Notes: generated by a model not told the origin, from the sequence alone. Shown: positions 22,578 to 34,735, numbered from the stretch's first letter. The stretch is 63,907 bases of DNA from Symbiodinium natans (GCA_905221605.1 CAJNDS010000492.1:64001-127907), one strand, 5' to 3'. A program made the numbers and translations.

Positions 22578-22865
22578 GCCTAAACCCTAAACCCTAAACC
22601 CTAAACCCTAAACCCTAAACCCTAAACCCTAAACCCTAAACCCTAAACCCTAAACCCTAAACCCTAAACCCTAACCCCTAACCCCAAACCCTAAACCCTA
22701 AACCCTAAACCCTAAACCCTAAACCCTAAACCCTAAACCCTAAACCCTAAACCCTAAACCCTAAACCCTAAACCCTAAACCCTAAACCCTAACCCTAAAC
22801 CCTAAACCCTAAACCCTAAACCCTAAACCCTAAACCCTAAACCCTAAACCCTAGACCCTAAACCA
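22578..22865 (+). repeat. Longest telomere-type tract, CCCTAAA orientation
   Basis: About 41 units, nearly all perfect, with CCCTAAC/CCCCAAA changes near 22672-22690 and one CCCTAGA at the right end. With the TTTAGGG tract on its left it has the order expected of two chromosome ends joined head to head. Confidence 0.95.
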
Positions 22866-25800
22866 GATGTGCTCTGATCAGCCAGACTTGCGGAGTCGCG
22901 ATGGGCGCTGCTGTGCTTAGTTTGATTGTGGGCTGAGTATGACTGCTTTTTCTTCTTGTCTCCAGCAAGTACAAGAAAGTCCAGTCCAGGACGTGAGATC
23001 CCTCAAGTCGCGAAGATCACAGCTGTCTGAGGCTATCTTCCGCTTCTTCTATCCCAAGCCTCATCAGCCCCAGAGAGATTTCTCCCCACTGCTGAGGATC
23101 CCTGACCACCTTTACGACACTGCAAAGACCAGTGATGCTCGGGCCAGCCAAAGAGGCTTTAGTGCATCGAATTTCGGACATCCTCTACAACATTAAGTGT
23201 GGTTCGCACTTCGCGTTCTACGCCTCATGGGGTCCTTACAAAGCCCAAAACCTTAACCTGTTGTCCACCAAGGAGATGGATTGCATCACTTTTTTCCAAA
23301 CGGTGGGCCACCTCGCCTGTGAGCCATCAGGCGTTCAGGGGGGGTTGTGGGATTAGGGTTTCAGGCTCAGGGTGGACATTGAGGGAGCTCTTTCCGGGTA
23401 GAAATACGTGCATGAGTGGACTTGCACGGACAGCACCTACAGACAACATCGGTTTCTCCAGTTTGCGGCTTCCCTCCCTCAGGACGTCTTCAGGTATTCT
23501 TGGGGTTTGGCCCTCTACACCCTGGACCTTTCACCCCCGAACCGAGCCGCGCATCCAGTGCAGCGATGTGCGAACTGCGGCTGCTTGTGCTGTGCTGTTA
23601 CAATCCGCACTGACATCATGGCTTTTAGGGGGGGCGGTGGGTTGGTTTAGGAATAGGTAATCTTTTCATGACTGATATTGCTTTCCCGGCTTTCAGGGAA
23701 GCGATTGCCTTCTCCCGGGGGCGTGCGGCAGCGGCTGGAGAGGTTTGGCGACCTCCGATGCGCCTCCCGCGAAGTTGGGTGAGTCTACGGTTAAAGGGAG
23801 CATGGCTTCAGCAAGCGAGCCTCGCTTCCTAGATGTCCATGTAGGCTTCCCACGAAAACTAAGACCATCAGGAGAGTGTGTCTTATGTTGCCCACTCAAT
23901 AAAGGAATGCCTGTGCAGTATGCAGTGCTTCGGGGGGCAACGTCAGGAGAGTCTCTTGTGTTGACTGCTCATGTGCCCAGAGTGTGCGACAGGCTGTCCT
24001 AGTTGGCTCACAGCACACCAGAGTCTCACACACCTCGGCTGGCGTAATTGTGTGGCTTGTAGGTATTGTGGTGGAGCCAGATGCTATGCAAGAGCCTCCC
24101 AAACTGGTGGCCGTGCTGGCTCATGGTATTGAGGCCGGAGGATGATGTTCTCAGCCAGCTCTTCTGGGGTATACTAGGTTTACGATGACAAGGGACCCCT
24201 CTTCTCGACCATCCCCTTCTACTGGAAGCATGTTCGCTTTGCTAGTTTCAGAGCGCCCGTGCTCGTGCGACTTCCCTCGCGCTGACCATCCGAGTCTCTT
24301 GAAGCATCACCTGCTGCGTGTCCACAGGTTCTGGGTGATGACCTGTACGGATTGGCTCACCGACTATGTACCGATGGTCTGAGAGTTGTTCTGCCAGAAG
24401 CGCCCAGTGAAAGCCGGATCCTCTGCAGACTCGTGCGTTTCGTTCCACAGTGAATCTGAACTTCCATGATGTGCGACAGTGTGACAGTACAGCTCCTGAG
24501 CAGCTGTACTTGCAAGTCATGCCCGAGAGTTTCGAAAATCTGTGTGCTGTAAGACTGTAAGCAGCTGACAACACATGCAAGGTGCACAGCCGCGAGAGGA
24601 GGACATAGTAGAGAATGTGCTCCTGGCAGTGTTGAGCATGCATTCACATTCCCGTGTTCTCGCGAAGCACCTAGCGGCACTTGCGGCGAAGCATATCTGC
24701 ATCGCTCGAAGCTTCCCCCACATTCTGCTGATCACGAGTACAACTTGCAGCAGGTTGGCCAGCCAATCGATGAATCTCAGAGAGAAGACCTTGATGAATG
24801 GCGCAAGCCACTGCGCGAGTGGTGGAGCCGGACCGGCGGGGAAGAGTATACACCCCTGTGACTGGATGAGTATGCTACTGTAGTTACTAGTGGCCTACCA
24901 TATAATCCTCATTTGAGGTCTGTGGACAATAACATGCATATCTATTCCTTTTGCTGTTCTTATGTTTTCTGGTGCCGGAGTGCTGTGCCCTCAAGTTGCA
25001 GCTTTGAAAGCTATTCCTCATGGTAGTTCGTGATGGCGCCGGTATTGATGGTCGAGGTTGGTGTTCTTGAAGATCGTCTGCTGTGGTGGGGCAGCTGTAG
25101 CCATGAGTCGAAGGAGTCGTCCCGCGTCGTGCTCCATGCGGTATACGCGTGCTAGTAGCAATCGACTAAAACAGAAGGAACTTCTGTCGCGTCGGTATGT
25201 CAGCTGTGAAAGCTAACCAGCCAAGCCGAATGAAACCAGGGTAGTCACGGCTTCATCCTCACGGAAACCCCTTTATCTGCTCCCCGTGCCCAGGCCCGAC
25301 CTTCCAATGCTCACTCCCGCCAATCTGTGAGGTTTACCAAGGCCCGATGCCATCAGGGCATCCGTTTTGGGACTCAAAAGCTGTTCTTCAAGCCTTTTGC
25401 AGTTTACAGGAACCCGGAACACGGGGGTGCAAAGTCGTATGACGACAAAAGCAAGAAATCCGCTGCATGATTTCATCACCACGACTTGAAGAATACACGA
25501 GTCAATCCTAGAGCTACATGAGCTACAAATTTGCGTGCTGGTTCTTGGTGGTGATGACGGCGGTGATGGTGTCGGTAGCACTCTGTGCTAGCGTCGTTGT
25601 GCTTCGGGTATTGATGACAACCTCGCTGATGCTTACATTGCCTACATCATAATTGTATGAGCGAGTCGACAGTACAGTTGCAGCATCATTGCTTTGCAAG
25701 GAGCGTCAAGGAGAAGGACATTGAGAAGTGCCTGCCTGGTGCCCAGCTCACCGGACCTAACCATCCTGGATGTTCGCTCGGCCGTGCGGCAACGTCTTTG

Positions 25801-27603
25801 CATTGAGGTCTCAGGCGGCAGAGGGTCTCACTGCCTGTGCCGCAGCGGCGAAAGGTGATGCCAAGCTCGTGCTGGGCGGCTTCTCGCAAGGCAGGGTATA
25901 TAGGTCCCAATTGCCAAGGCCATGCTGGGACTTGCCGTGACCAAAGCAGGAATGCTTGTCCTGGCAGTTGGGACTCTTGATATCTCTTGATCCAAGCTTC
26001 GCTTGCAAGCACCAGTCAGAGGGGACACAGCACTCCTCAAGCCAGCACTGTTCGGTGGGCGATACAGGGTGTTTCACCATGCAAAACCATAAGCCGTGCT
26101 CCAAGACCATCCAGTGGATGTTCCAGTTTTCCCGGCAGGCCACCAGGCCCGTCGACCCTTCTACTAAGCAACTCTTACAATGATTATGTGGTTCTGCAGT
26201 ATGGCCTCGCGGCTTTGCTGAGTAAACGTTTGCGCATGCGTCAGTGAGCACCGGCCCACATGCACGGCCCAGTGCAACAGTCGCAACCAGGGGCGTATTG
26301 GTGCGTTGGTGCACTGTAGCTCTGTGAAGGATGTGAAAGGATGTGCAAGGATGTGAAAGGATGGGGTCTGGGGGCGATGAACTGAAGTATGTTGCGTTAT
26401 GCAGCAGATATGTAATGACACCGTCGCCAGGCTCCCTCGTGGCCCTGGCAGCTGCCAAAAAGGCAAAGCCATCGGGCCTCATCCTGCTCTGCCCACCAGG
26501 CAGACCGAAGCACATCGCAGTGAAGCACATCGCAGTAGCCAAAGTCAAGCCAGTCACGCGCTCCTGCAAATCCTCGACCTTGGCCTGAAACCCAGAAAGC
26601 CCTTCGTCCTAAACGTCCTGAACCCTCAAAAGCCCGAAGCCCCTGCGCTTTCAGGCGCTGTGGCGGCCCCAGTGGCCAAAACCCTGGATGCTCCGCCGCC
26701 GGCGCTTGTGGCCTCCGGAAGCGAGGAGACTGGGGGGAGCCCGAAGAGAGACTTGGGCACTTGGCGGACCCAATGTTGGGTTTTTGGCATCCTCGTGGGT
26801 GACTTAGAGTCGTGAAGGGGTGAGTTGAGCTCCAGGGTTTCGGACTGCGCACAGGCCGTGTTGCGGGCAGGCTTTGTCCCACGAAAACGTCTAAGACTCA
26901 TCCCATTTGCAATCGTGTCAGCACAGCCTTCACCTTGCCAAGGGTCCTAGTTGCTTTGGAACAGCCTGCTTGTGACGTGAGCAAACGACAGACTGGCTTA
27001 AAAACAAGCCTGGCCGCTGGTTCTAAGACATGTGCCCGGCCTTTCTAAAATATTCCGGGCAGCACAAGGCCGCTTGCCGTTTCGGAATTTTAGGAGTGCA
27101 TGGTTTTGGGGGCTTGTGATTAAAGGTCTGGGCTTTGGGCTTGAGGGCCTTGGGTCTGCCACTGATCTGTGTAGCGGTGCAGCTTCTAAGGAGCACTAGA
27201 AGACAAGCACACGATGCACACTTGCAACGTTCCGAAACTTCAAGCCCTAACAAGGGCTCTTGGGCTTTCATCGCTTTCATCGCCATCGCACCCTAGAAAG
27301 CAGCCTCCACTGTCTCCTGCAGGATATCATCGCGCCCAGGCAAGCTGCTGAAGGGAACCTTACGATCCCGTGATCGGACGCTCACAGAATGGGCATGCCT
27401 TCTTCGTGACGAGAAATAGGCCCTAGGCCCCTAAGCAGCTGAACTGAGCGAGTGGAGGGGAGACCCTGCCAGGGATGGCGTCCACCAAGTGCACGAGGCC
27501 GGGATCTCTAAATAGTGCAGCAGCCGATTGCTCTCTTGACTGCTCTGAAGAGCAGACACAGCTGAAGCAGGTGACCATGCAATTCAGATTCTTAAGCCCA
27601 GTC
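22866..27603. other. Gene-poor region; possible exon remnants
   Basis: No domain is recognisable. Two neighbouring stretches read like protein: 22960-23150 plus (around SEAIFRFFYPKPHQPQRDF) and 23130-23330 plus (around HRISDILYNIKCGSHFAFY). They are in different frames, so they may be separate exons or a decayed gene. A small GGATGTGAAA direct repeat occurs at 26325-26360. Confidence 0.3.
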
Positions 27604-27698
27604 GGGGGTTCTACGATAATCAGGGACCCCTAATATAGACCCCTTTTTCATAAGGACCCCAAGAAGGTACCCCTAATATCGTAAACCCCCAGTTCCCC
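27604..27698. repeat. MITE-like fold-back, GGGGGTTTNCGA family, copy 1
   Basis: Ends GGGGGTTCTACGATAATC ... GATATCGTAAACCCCC-like. Internal blocks GGGACCCCTAATATAGACCCC, ATAAGGACCCC and GGTACCCCTAATAT are shared in the same order with 30036-30140 and 45685-45785. Confidence 0.7.
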
Positions 27699-27811
27699 AT
27701 CACAGTGCAGGGAGGCCATGGGTGTGTGAGAAGGCGCTGACGAGTGCGGGCAGCCGCGCAGAGCTCGTGAACTTCGAGGGTGGCCATGAGGCGACAGCCC
27801 CGAATGTTTCG

Positions 27812-27863
27812 GCTTAGGGTTTAGGGTTTAGGGTTTAGGGTTTAGGGTTTAGGGTTTAGGGTT
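27812..27863 (+). repeat. Telomere-type tract, TTTAGGG orientation
   Basis: Seven perfect units. Confidence 0.95.
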
Positions 27864-28886
27864 GTTGCATGCCCAGTTTGTCAGAAGCTTTGACAGTGCT
27901 CTCCACATGAGACTTCCTGGAAGACTCGGCAAGTCTGGGCAAGGTGACCATGAAGGTCGTGGACGCGGTGAGAGCCTTCCTTCTCAAATCGATTCGAAGC
28001 TGATAGCTGGCGCTTCGAGATGCCGGAAAGGAGCAAAAAGTGGGCACGCGCGGGGGTGCGCAGAGCTGTTTGCAGCCAAAGCAGGCGACTCATGGAGGTT
28101 AAGATTTTTGCACGAGTCAGTCCCCGATCCTGCGCCCCAAGCAGCTCGCCTCGTGCAGTTCTGGCCGAGATCGAGGAGGGGTGGCTGGAGCCCTGGTGTC
28201 ACGCACTTCATTTTGCGGGCAACGCTCTTTGCAGCCAGTGCTTTGTGCAAGACCGTGCCTGGAGGGCGCTGCTGTAATTCAAAATCAGCTCGGTTTTTGA
28301 GCATATTGGCAGCTGGGATCTTTAAGATGTCTTGAAGAATCTATCGTAGCTTCGAACTGGATTCACTCTCCAATTCAGATGAGAGAAGTTGCCGGCTGTG
28401 CCTTGCTGGATAATGGATCGCCGTGCTAGTTTGCAATACCAGGTACGCGCCTGACGAGACAAAGCAGTGCTTCTTCAACACCCATGGGTTCTTGGCTCAG
28501 GGCCCTCTGATCCGAAACTCGAAAAAGTTGTCTCGTCTCTTGTGACATATGGTGGTACTGTGATAGGGTTCAGCCTTTTCTGCATCAATGAGGCGCAGTA
28601 CTCTTGGGCTGAGGTATGAGATGTTCCAAGCAGCTCGTACTCACGGCGCCCTCCTTTGATTGGACGTGCATCAGACGTGTGTATGCATTCTGCTGCCCCG
28701 TCTTGCACGGTCATGGTCTTGCAAGTACCTCTGTCCTTCTGTTGGCTCGTGGGTTGAAGCTTTGAGAGCTGCGCAGGTGGGTATTCCGACCTGGCCCGTG
28801 TCTTCCTGTCCTGCAACAAGGAGATTCTGGTTTGCAACAGCTGACATGGATCTCTGCCACCGGCATCTGCCCATGGTTGGATTTCG
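27864..28886. other. Region with no recognisable gene
   Basis: An open frame at 27862-28335 (plus) begins at the edge of the telomere-type tract; its composition is not distinctive and frames overlap it on the other strand. Nothing else is recognisable. Confidence 0.4.
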
Positions 28887-28936
28887 GGTTTAGGGTTTAA
28901 TTAGGGTTTCATTAGGGTTTAGTTAGGGTTTAATTT
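28887..28936 (+). repeat. Short degenerate TTTAGGG/TTAATTAGGG tract
   Basis: TTTAGGG units alternating with TTTAATTAGGG and TTTCATTAGGG variants; a further TTTAATTAG occurs near 29236. Confidence 0.75.
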
Positions 28937-29404
28937 TAACGCTGCGCGACCCGCCTCGGCCTGGCCCAGCGCAGCCCCTTGAGCATGTCCAATGTGGAGT
29001 TCCACGGAACCCTGAATCTCTGCAACACGGGGGGGCCTGTGGCCCAGCCCAAACTCCCCCTAGTCCTGATGCACGGTCGCCTTCCACGCACGCGTTGGCT
29101 AGGGAGGGTACCCATTTCAGCCAAAAAAGTGGGCAACGAGGGGCGCGCAAGTGGTCTGGCGGTGTTGGGGAGGGGATTAGAGGTGGGGTGCTTGCTTTGT
29201 GCTGCCCATACACCTACGGCCCAAGGCCTCGGCGGATTAGGGTTTAATTAGCGCATCACATTCTCAACCGGCACATTGTGGCTCCTCCGCAAGGAGCCGT
29301 CCAAGATAATGCACATCGGTACCAACCCGCTGCCACGAGCTTACGCCCGGCGGAGTTTACTGAGGACCTGAAATCCCAAAAGCGCGAAAAGCCCTGGATG
29401 CTGC
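28937..29404. other. Region with no recognisable gene
   Basis: A spacer between degenerate telomere-type tracts, with no recognisable product. Confidence 0.4.
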
Positions 29405-29625
29405 AAGTTCCCTAACGCCCGCAAACCCTAGACGCCAAACGCTAAACCCCAAAGCTAAGCCCTAGACCCCGAACCCTCAAACCCCAAACCCCTACCCCAA
29501 ACCCTGATTCCTAAAGCCCTGAACCCCTAAACCCCACTCCCTGAATCCCAAACCCTAGAACCCTAAACCCTAAACCCTAAACCCTAAACCCTAAAACCCT
29601 AAACCCTAAACCCCACAACCCTAAA
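29405..29625 (+). repeat. Degenerate CCCTAAA tract
   Basis: Decayed units (CCCGAA, CCCCAAA, CCCTGAA) that become regular CCCTAAA at 29559-29615. Confidence 0.8.
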
Positions 29626-29844
29626 GCGTCTGGGGCTCAGGTCGGCCCGCAACGCCCGGACGACGATCTCGTACTGAGCGTGGAGGAATGGGATTTGGGG
29701 CTTAGGGTTTCTGAAGTTTCTTTTGGCTGGAGGGAGTTCAGTGTTTCTTAAATGTTTGTTCGGGGCTTTAGGGTTTCTTAGAGCTTGTTTTTGCGGGCTT
29801 TGGGGCTTTTTGGGGCTTTGGGGGCTTGAGTTTCCTAAGCCCCA

Positions 29845-29935
29845 ACTAAACCCCAAGCCCTAAAGTAACCCTAAACCCCAAACCCTAAACCCCAAACCCT
29901 AAACCCTAAACCCTAAACCCCAAACCCTAAGCCCA
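29845..29935 (+). repeat. Degenerate CCCTAAA/CCCCAAA tract
   Basis: About 12 units, CCCTAAA alternating with CCCCAAA. Confidence 0.85.
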
Positions 29936-30035
29936 TTCGGGTGCAGGGCGTGCCGCGCCCTCTAGGGGGCCCTCTGGAACTGGAGGGCTGACTTTGGGGG
30001 AGGCTCAGGAGCTTGAAACGCATGAATACTATGCT

Positions 30036-30140
30036 GGGGGGCTTTTCGATAAATAAGGGACCCCTAATGTAGACCCCCAAATAGTAGGATTCCTTCATAG
30101 TAGGACCCTAGAAAGGTACCCAAATTTCGGAAACCCCCCT
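30036..30140. repeat. MITE-like fold-back, GGGGGTTTNCGA family, copy 2
   Basis: The left end GGGGGGCTTTTCGATAAATA pairs with the right end TTTCGGAAACCCCCC. Internal GGGACCCCTAATGTAGACCCCC and GGTACCC blocks are as in copies 1 and 3. No coding capacity. Confidence 0.75.
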
Positions 30141-30843
30141 CTACTACAGTAATTAGACTCTACTACCAGTCCACTCTTCAACACTATGCTATGGTGCAGT
30201 TATACTGTGCTGCTTGGTAGTGTTATTCGTGTTGTTATCGCAATGATGTGATTGCGTTGTGGGTTTGGAACCTTGGAACCAGATGGTTGCTCCGCCCTGT
30301 ATTCGAGCATTAGGAGGAAATTGTTCTCATAGGCTTTGACCCGATGAGCAGCTCTAAAGGAAGTTGCATGGGAAACCTTTACATACCCCTCATGTTGCCC
30401 CTTACATACCCTACAATCCACGATTTTCCATGAAGAACAGACCAGACCCTCCCGCGAGCCGGAGTTTCACCGCAGTGCAAGGCCACTGAATCTGAAGGTG
30501 GCCGAATGCGTTGCTGCGCGAAAGCATGGCTGTTCAATGACGACATCGTCTGTGCGCATGTGTACCTGTTCTATGTAGTATGTACTGAAATATAAATCCA
30601 AACACAAGTATAAATATGAAAAATTCTGTCATAAGTAGATGGCTAAAAGAACGAGAAGACTCAAGTTGAATCAATGGAACTTACAAAGCAACATTAGATA
30701 TGTCCACAACGCGTAAATGTATATATGTTTGTTGCATGTCAGAATTGTGTGTTTCTTGCTCGCGGCCCCTGGCAACAGGGGGGATTCCAGGCTCGAGCCG
30801 CTCTTATGTACAAGCTACGCGTCAGCTGCACTTGCATACCGTC
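30141..30843. other. Upstream flank of glycosidase, AT-richer
   Basis: 30540-30730 is distinctly AT-rich (TGAAATATAAATCC, TATAAATATG). The reading frame of the glycosidase is open back to 30700, but the hydrophobic leader starts at 30844. No other gene is visible. Confidence 0.4.
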
Positions 30844-33105
30844 ATGATCTTTAATCGGCTTCTTCTGGTAATTCCACTTGTTGTGGCAAGAACGGTGGAC
30901 AGGATCGTCGCGACGTGGAAGCAACCACCACAGAAAGTGCCCACCCCTGGCGTCCCTGACGGCCCCCTCTTGGGCAACGGCCGCTTGGGTGCCGTGGTGT
31001 CGTTTTCCTCAGGCCTCAATGGCAGCCACCCGGTCGCTGCAGAAGTTGCATTTCACATGGGGCACAACTCGTTTTTTGCAGCTCCCACCTCCAATGTCTC
31101 GTCATGCGGATACACAGACATCACACGAGGCGGCAGGAAAGCGCTGGGAGGACTTCGATTGCGTTTTCGAGGTGCTCATCTCATTGGAGTTCCGAGGCTT
31201 TTTCCAAGAAATGGCACTTTCGTTGCAATGCTCCTGGGTGAAGCTGGACTTGTGAGGTTGACTGCTTTCGTGCATGCCACGGAGGACGTCCTTCTGGTGA
31301 ACCTGACCGGCCCCTCTGCAAAGGTCGACGTCAGCGTGTGGACCTATACAGGCTGTAGTGGTGCACCCAACCCAAAGGCAGCGGGGACAGACCGATTGCC
31401 GACCTCTGCGGCTGCCAGCTCAGAGATGCTCCAGGTGTCGAGAGCAGATGGATGGGAGTATCAGGCACGGGGATATAAAGTCCGAGAGTTTCACTTGATT
31501 GCTCGGACTGGCAGTCTGGCGAATGCCCACGCCTCTGAGAGCTGTGAAGGGCTGGAGGGTCCCTGCTCCATGGGCACGCTTGTCCTGCGGGGTGCCGCCG
31601 CTGTCTCGTTAGATATGCTGGCCATAAAGCTCGGCGCAAGGCCCAAGAGCCCGCCGTCCCACTGCTGGTCGCAGCTGGAAGCTGCGCATCGTGAGGTGTG
31701 GGCAGCATTTTGGAGCAAATCCTTCATAAGGATACCGGCATCACCGGTCACGGAGTTCTTTTGGTACATGAGTCAGTACATTCTGCGGATTTCTTCCATG
31801 GGTGATGCCAGTCCTGGCTTGTTTGGTCCATTTGTCACTGACGACCAGGTTAACTGGATGGGTGACCTCACTTTGAACTATAATGCAGAGGCCACCTACT
31901 ACGGCACCTGCTCTTCGAATCACTTGGAGACCTTAGAACCATACATCCAAACCATTCTGGACTTCCTGCCTGCTGCCAAAGTCCTGGCGCAAGGCCAATT
32001 TCCGCAATGCCCGAACGCAGTCTACTTTCCGGGCCACATTCTCCCCTACGGTGTTACCACCGCCGACAATGGGGACATGGGTCAGCGACAGATGGGCATC
32101 TTTGCGGCACTTCCCCTGATCCTCTACTGGCGCTACACCAGCGATCCAGCCTTTGCCGCGCGAGTTCTGCCGTTGTTTGAAGGCCTGGCACAGTTCTGGG
32201 ACTGTGCCTTGACGAAAACCCAAGATGATCGGCTCCACGACCTCGTGGATTGCGCGGAAGAGCTCTGCTCGCCGGATGGGCAGAATCAACCAGACCCCAC
32301 GGTGACCTTGTCCATTCTTCCGGGATTCTTCGATGCAGCCGCAGACATGGCAGCTTCACTGGGGCGGCCGGCGCATGTCCAGTAGTGGCGGTCCATGGCC
32401 AGGGACATCGCCGCATATCCTCGCAGGATAATTCGCAATCGCGAAGTCATAGTAGACCATGCAGGAGGGGCAGGTGCCGATGGGGCGTGGGGTGCGCAGT
32501 TTAGCGCGTTCCCCTTGGGGACTGTGACGTTGTCCAGCAGCCTGGGCATCCTTCGCGTGGTGCGAAATTCCATCGACCGCTTTTTCACCGCCTGGCCGGG
32601 TGGAAAGCAAGGCAACAGCTTCGTTCACATCTTCGCCGCTGCCGCGCGCGTGGCTTGGCGTCCCAAGCAACTCTTTGACACCTGGGAGGCTTATCTGAGC
32701 AATCAGAGCGACCCAGTGTGCCGCATGTACCCGAATGGGATGGTCGAAGGCTGCGGGGGCACAGGTTTGGAAAACGTGGGTGGCACTGCATATGTGAACG
32801 AGATGCTGCTGCAGTCGCATGAAGGCTTCATCCGAGTGTTTCCCAGTTGTGCACTTGCGGACGTCTCATTTCGACTCCGGGCCATCGGTGGGTTTGAAGT
32901 CTTTGCAAACCGGACAGATGGTGCTGCCGGAGCAATCGTGATTCGCTCTCTTGGCGGATCCTCAATCTGCTCAGTATTAAGTCCGTGGCCAGCGATGCTG
33001 GTTAATGGGGCGCCCCAGGAGCTCGTGAATGGCAAAGCCACGTTTGCAGTGGAAAGAGGAGGTCGATACACCCTACTTCCAGACAGGTCTGAAGTTTTCG
33101 AGTGA
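30844..33105 (+). CDS. GH95-like (six-hairpin) glycoside hydrolase, interrupted by one in-frame TAG
   Basis: Likely secreted or vacuolar carbohydrate-active enzyme of the (alpha/alpha)6 type; substrate unknown (GH95 members act on alpha-L-fucosides or galactosides). Start chosen at the Met before a hydrophobic leader (MIFNRLLLVIPLVVA). The N-terminal beta region has DGPLLGNGRLGAVV (39-52) and HMGHNSFF (71-78). The helical domain has DDQVNWMGDLTLNYNAEA (333-350), a conserved block of this family, and PYGV..ADNGDMGQRQMG (401-418). Codon 514 is TAG (32383-32385); the same frame then continues for 239 residues with WRSMARDIAAYP, GGTGLENVGG, SHEGFIRVFPS and a beta-rich tail, as expected, so homology crosses the stop without loss. 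The gene has no intron over 2.26 kb, unusual for this genome and suggestive of retroposition or transfer. The stop may be a real inactivation, a base-call error or read-through. The exact GH family is from memory. Confidence 0.7.
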
Positions 33106-33688
33106 CATCCGCTCGGAATGCGTCATAGAAGACTCACGGCATTGAACGGGAGACAGTGGAGTGCGTGGCGATGCATCGCGTGAGCTCCGTTGGTGCTCCA
33201 AGTTGCCAAGGTACTTCGTAGATTGTAGTGAAGCTGAAACAATGGCAGCTTGAGTCAAGTTGAACGGTCGACGGTCTTCGTGCCTGAGACTTTTCATGAT
33301 TGCACTCTTGCGGGTGGCAAGGTATCCTCGGGCGGATCGGGAGTGAAAGGAGCATCGCAGCATTCTTCGAAGTCAATCTGGAACAGTTCGCCGGCTCTCT
33401 CATCCCCTTCACCCCAACCAAGGGGTGCAACCTTGGCGGTCCAATGGCAAAGTCCCCTTCACCCAACATCCACAATAAAGTCGGTTTTGGTTGGTGTGAG
33501 TTTCGGGATGGTTACAAACTCACTTCCAAGAACACGAGGGAAGCCACAGCATCCCAGCGCTCTGAAAGCCAAAGCGAAACATGCAGCAAACAGACACTAC
33601 ACATGCGCCGAAATCACCAATGTGCACAAAAGTGCAACATTCACCTAATGCACACACACAGACACAGAGGCACACAGGTGTGGCATGC
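33106..33688. other. Region with no recognisable gene
   Basis: Short overlapping frames only. A CACACACAGACACAG run at 33650-33678 precedes the ABC-F remnant. Confidence 0.4.
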
Positions 33689-33885
33689 ACGTTATTGCTG
33701 CAGAAACCAGATCTATTGCCATTAGATGAGCCTACTACCCACTTAGATGCTAATTCTGTTGCGTTGCTAGAAAATTATTTAGTAAATTATGCTGGGAACG
33801 CACGACAGATATTTTTTTAGATACTGTTTTTAGCTGGGTGCTTGAGATAGAAAATCAATCATGTGTTCCATGGAGTTGTGTCTAG
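33689..33885 (+). pseudogene. Remnant of bacterial ABC-F ATPase (EttA-type), frame-shifted
   Basis: The first block reads [20 protein letters not shown] followed by [16 protein letters not shown]: the Walker B / D-loop of an ABC-F protein (family form LLLDEPTNHLDA.SV.WLE). After 33799 the frame is lost: about 11 bases are missing where V-I-V-T is expected, then CAC GAC AGA TAT reads HDRY (the switch His). An extra T in a 7-T run (33812-33818) shifts again, and the next frame gives [13 protein letters not shown] and a PW, as in the EttA sequence after HDRYFLD. It ends at TAG 33883-33885. Only this part of the second ATPase domain is present. It is AT-rich, unlike its flanks. EttA is a bacterial ribosome-gating protein, so this looks like a decayed fragment of bacterial DNA in the nuclear genome. 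A contaminant or chimeric read is the alternative, though the decay argues against it. Confidence 0.75.
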
Positions 33886-33947
33886 CTTGGACTGTTGGTG
33901 CGGCTCTTGGCCCTTCAGGGTCGATCTGGGTTGCGTGCTGGTGGCAG

Positions 33948-34032
33948 GGTTTAGGGTTTAGGGCTTGGGGCTTACGGCTTAGGGTTTAGGGTTTAGGGCT
34001 TAGGGTTCAGGGTTCAGGGTTTAGGGTTTAGT
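33948..34032 (+). repeat. Telomere-type tract, TTTAGGG orientation
   Basis: About 12 units with TTAGGGC, TTGGGGC and TTCAGGG variants; begins about 60 bases after the ABC-F remnant. Confidence 0.85.
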
Positions 34033-34735
34033 GCACATATGTCGAGCTCATCCCACAAGCATCTTTGAAGGCATTGGACGTGCTTGTTGGCATTGGCAGT
34101 GCTTGCTGGCTGAGCAAACTGGGGCAAAGCTCCCCGGCACAGCATTATCTGCAACTTATGCTGGAGTCACTTTGCGCCAGCATCCTCACCTACATCTGTG
34201 GGGGCTTCTCGGGTAGTTGCATGTTTAACATTAAAGCCGGAAGTGTAAGGCGATGACCATTTTGAAAAATTCAAGTTTCATGGAAACCTCGAGCCGGCCA
34301 GACCCTAAAACCCCCTTAGACCCCCGGGCCATGGCGGGAGCAGATTGCGCGCCAAACTCTGTTGAGTACTGGGACGACTTCTACGATGACCGGAGGACTC
34401 TCCACTCCAGGAATCACCGGGTTTCAGGCTCTGGCTTGGGGCGGTGCCCACGAACTACGAGACTCCTCAGGCTCCGTTAGAATCTGAAGGTGATTGCGGG
34501 ACAGGTGTTTTATTTTTGTTTTTTTTTTAAACGCTGGGTTGAAGCTTCTCTCCGTGCCACGAAATCTGCACGGCAGGAGCGCGTACGACACGCTGCATGG
34601 CTACGAGGAGCCGGCAGTTGGCCTTGCCATCCTTATTGCTTGCAGTTTCGTGTCAGTTCTTTAGTCGGGCTTCTCAGTTCTGTTCTTGGACTGTCAACTA
34701 TGGATCTTTGACACATCCCAAAAGACACTGCAATG
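34033..34735. other. Region with possible exon, otherwise no gene
   Basis: 34331-34425 plus reads MAGADCAPNSVEYWDDFYDD; the EYWDDFY motif recalls the N-terminus of METTL-type class I methyltransferases, but without the SAM-binding motif this is only a guess. A T run lies at about 34512-34528. Confidence 0.2.
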
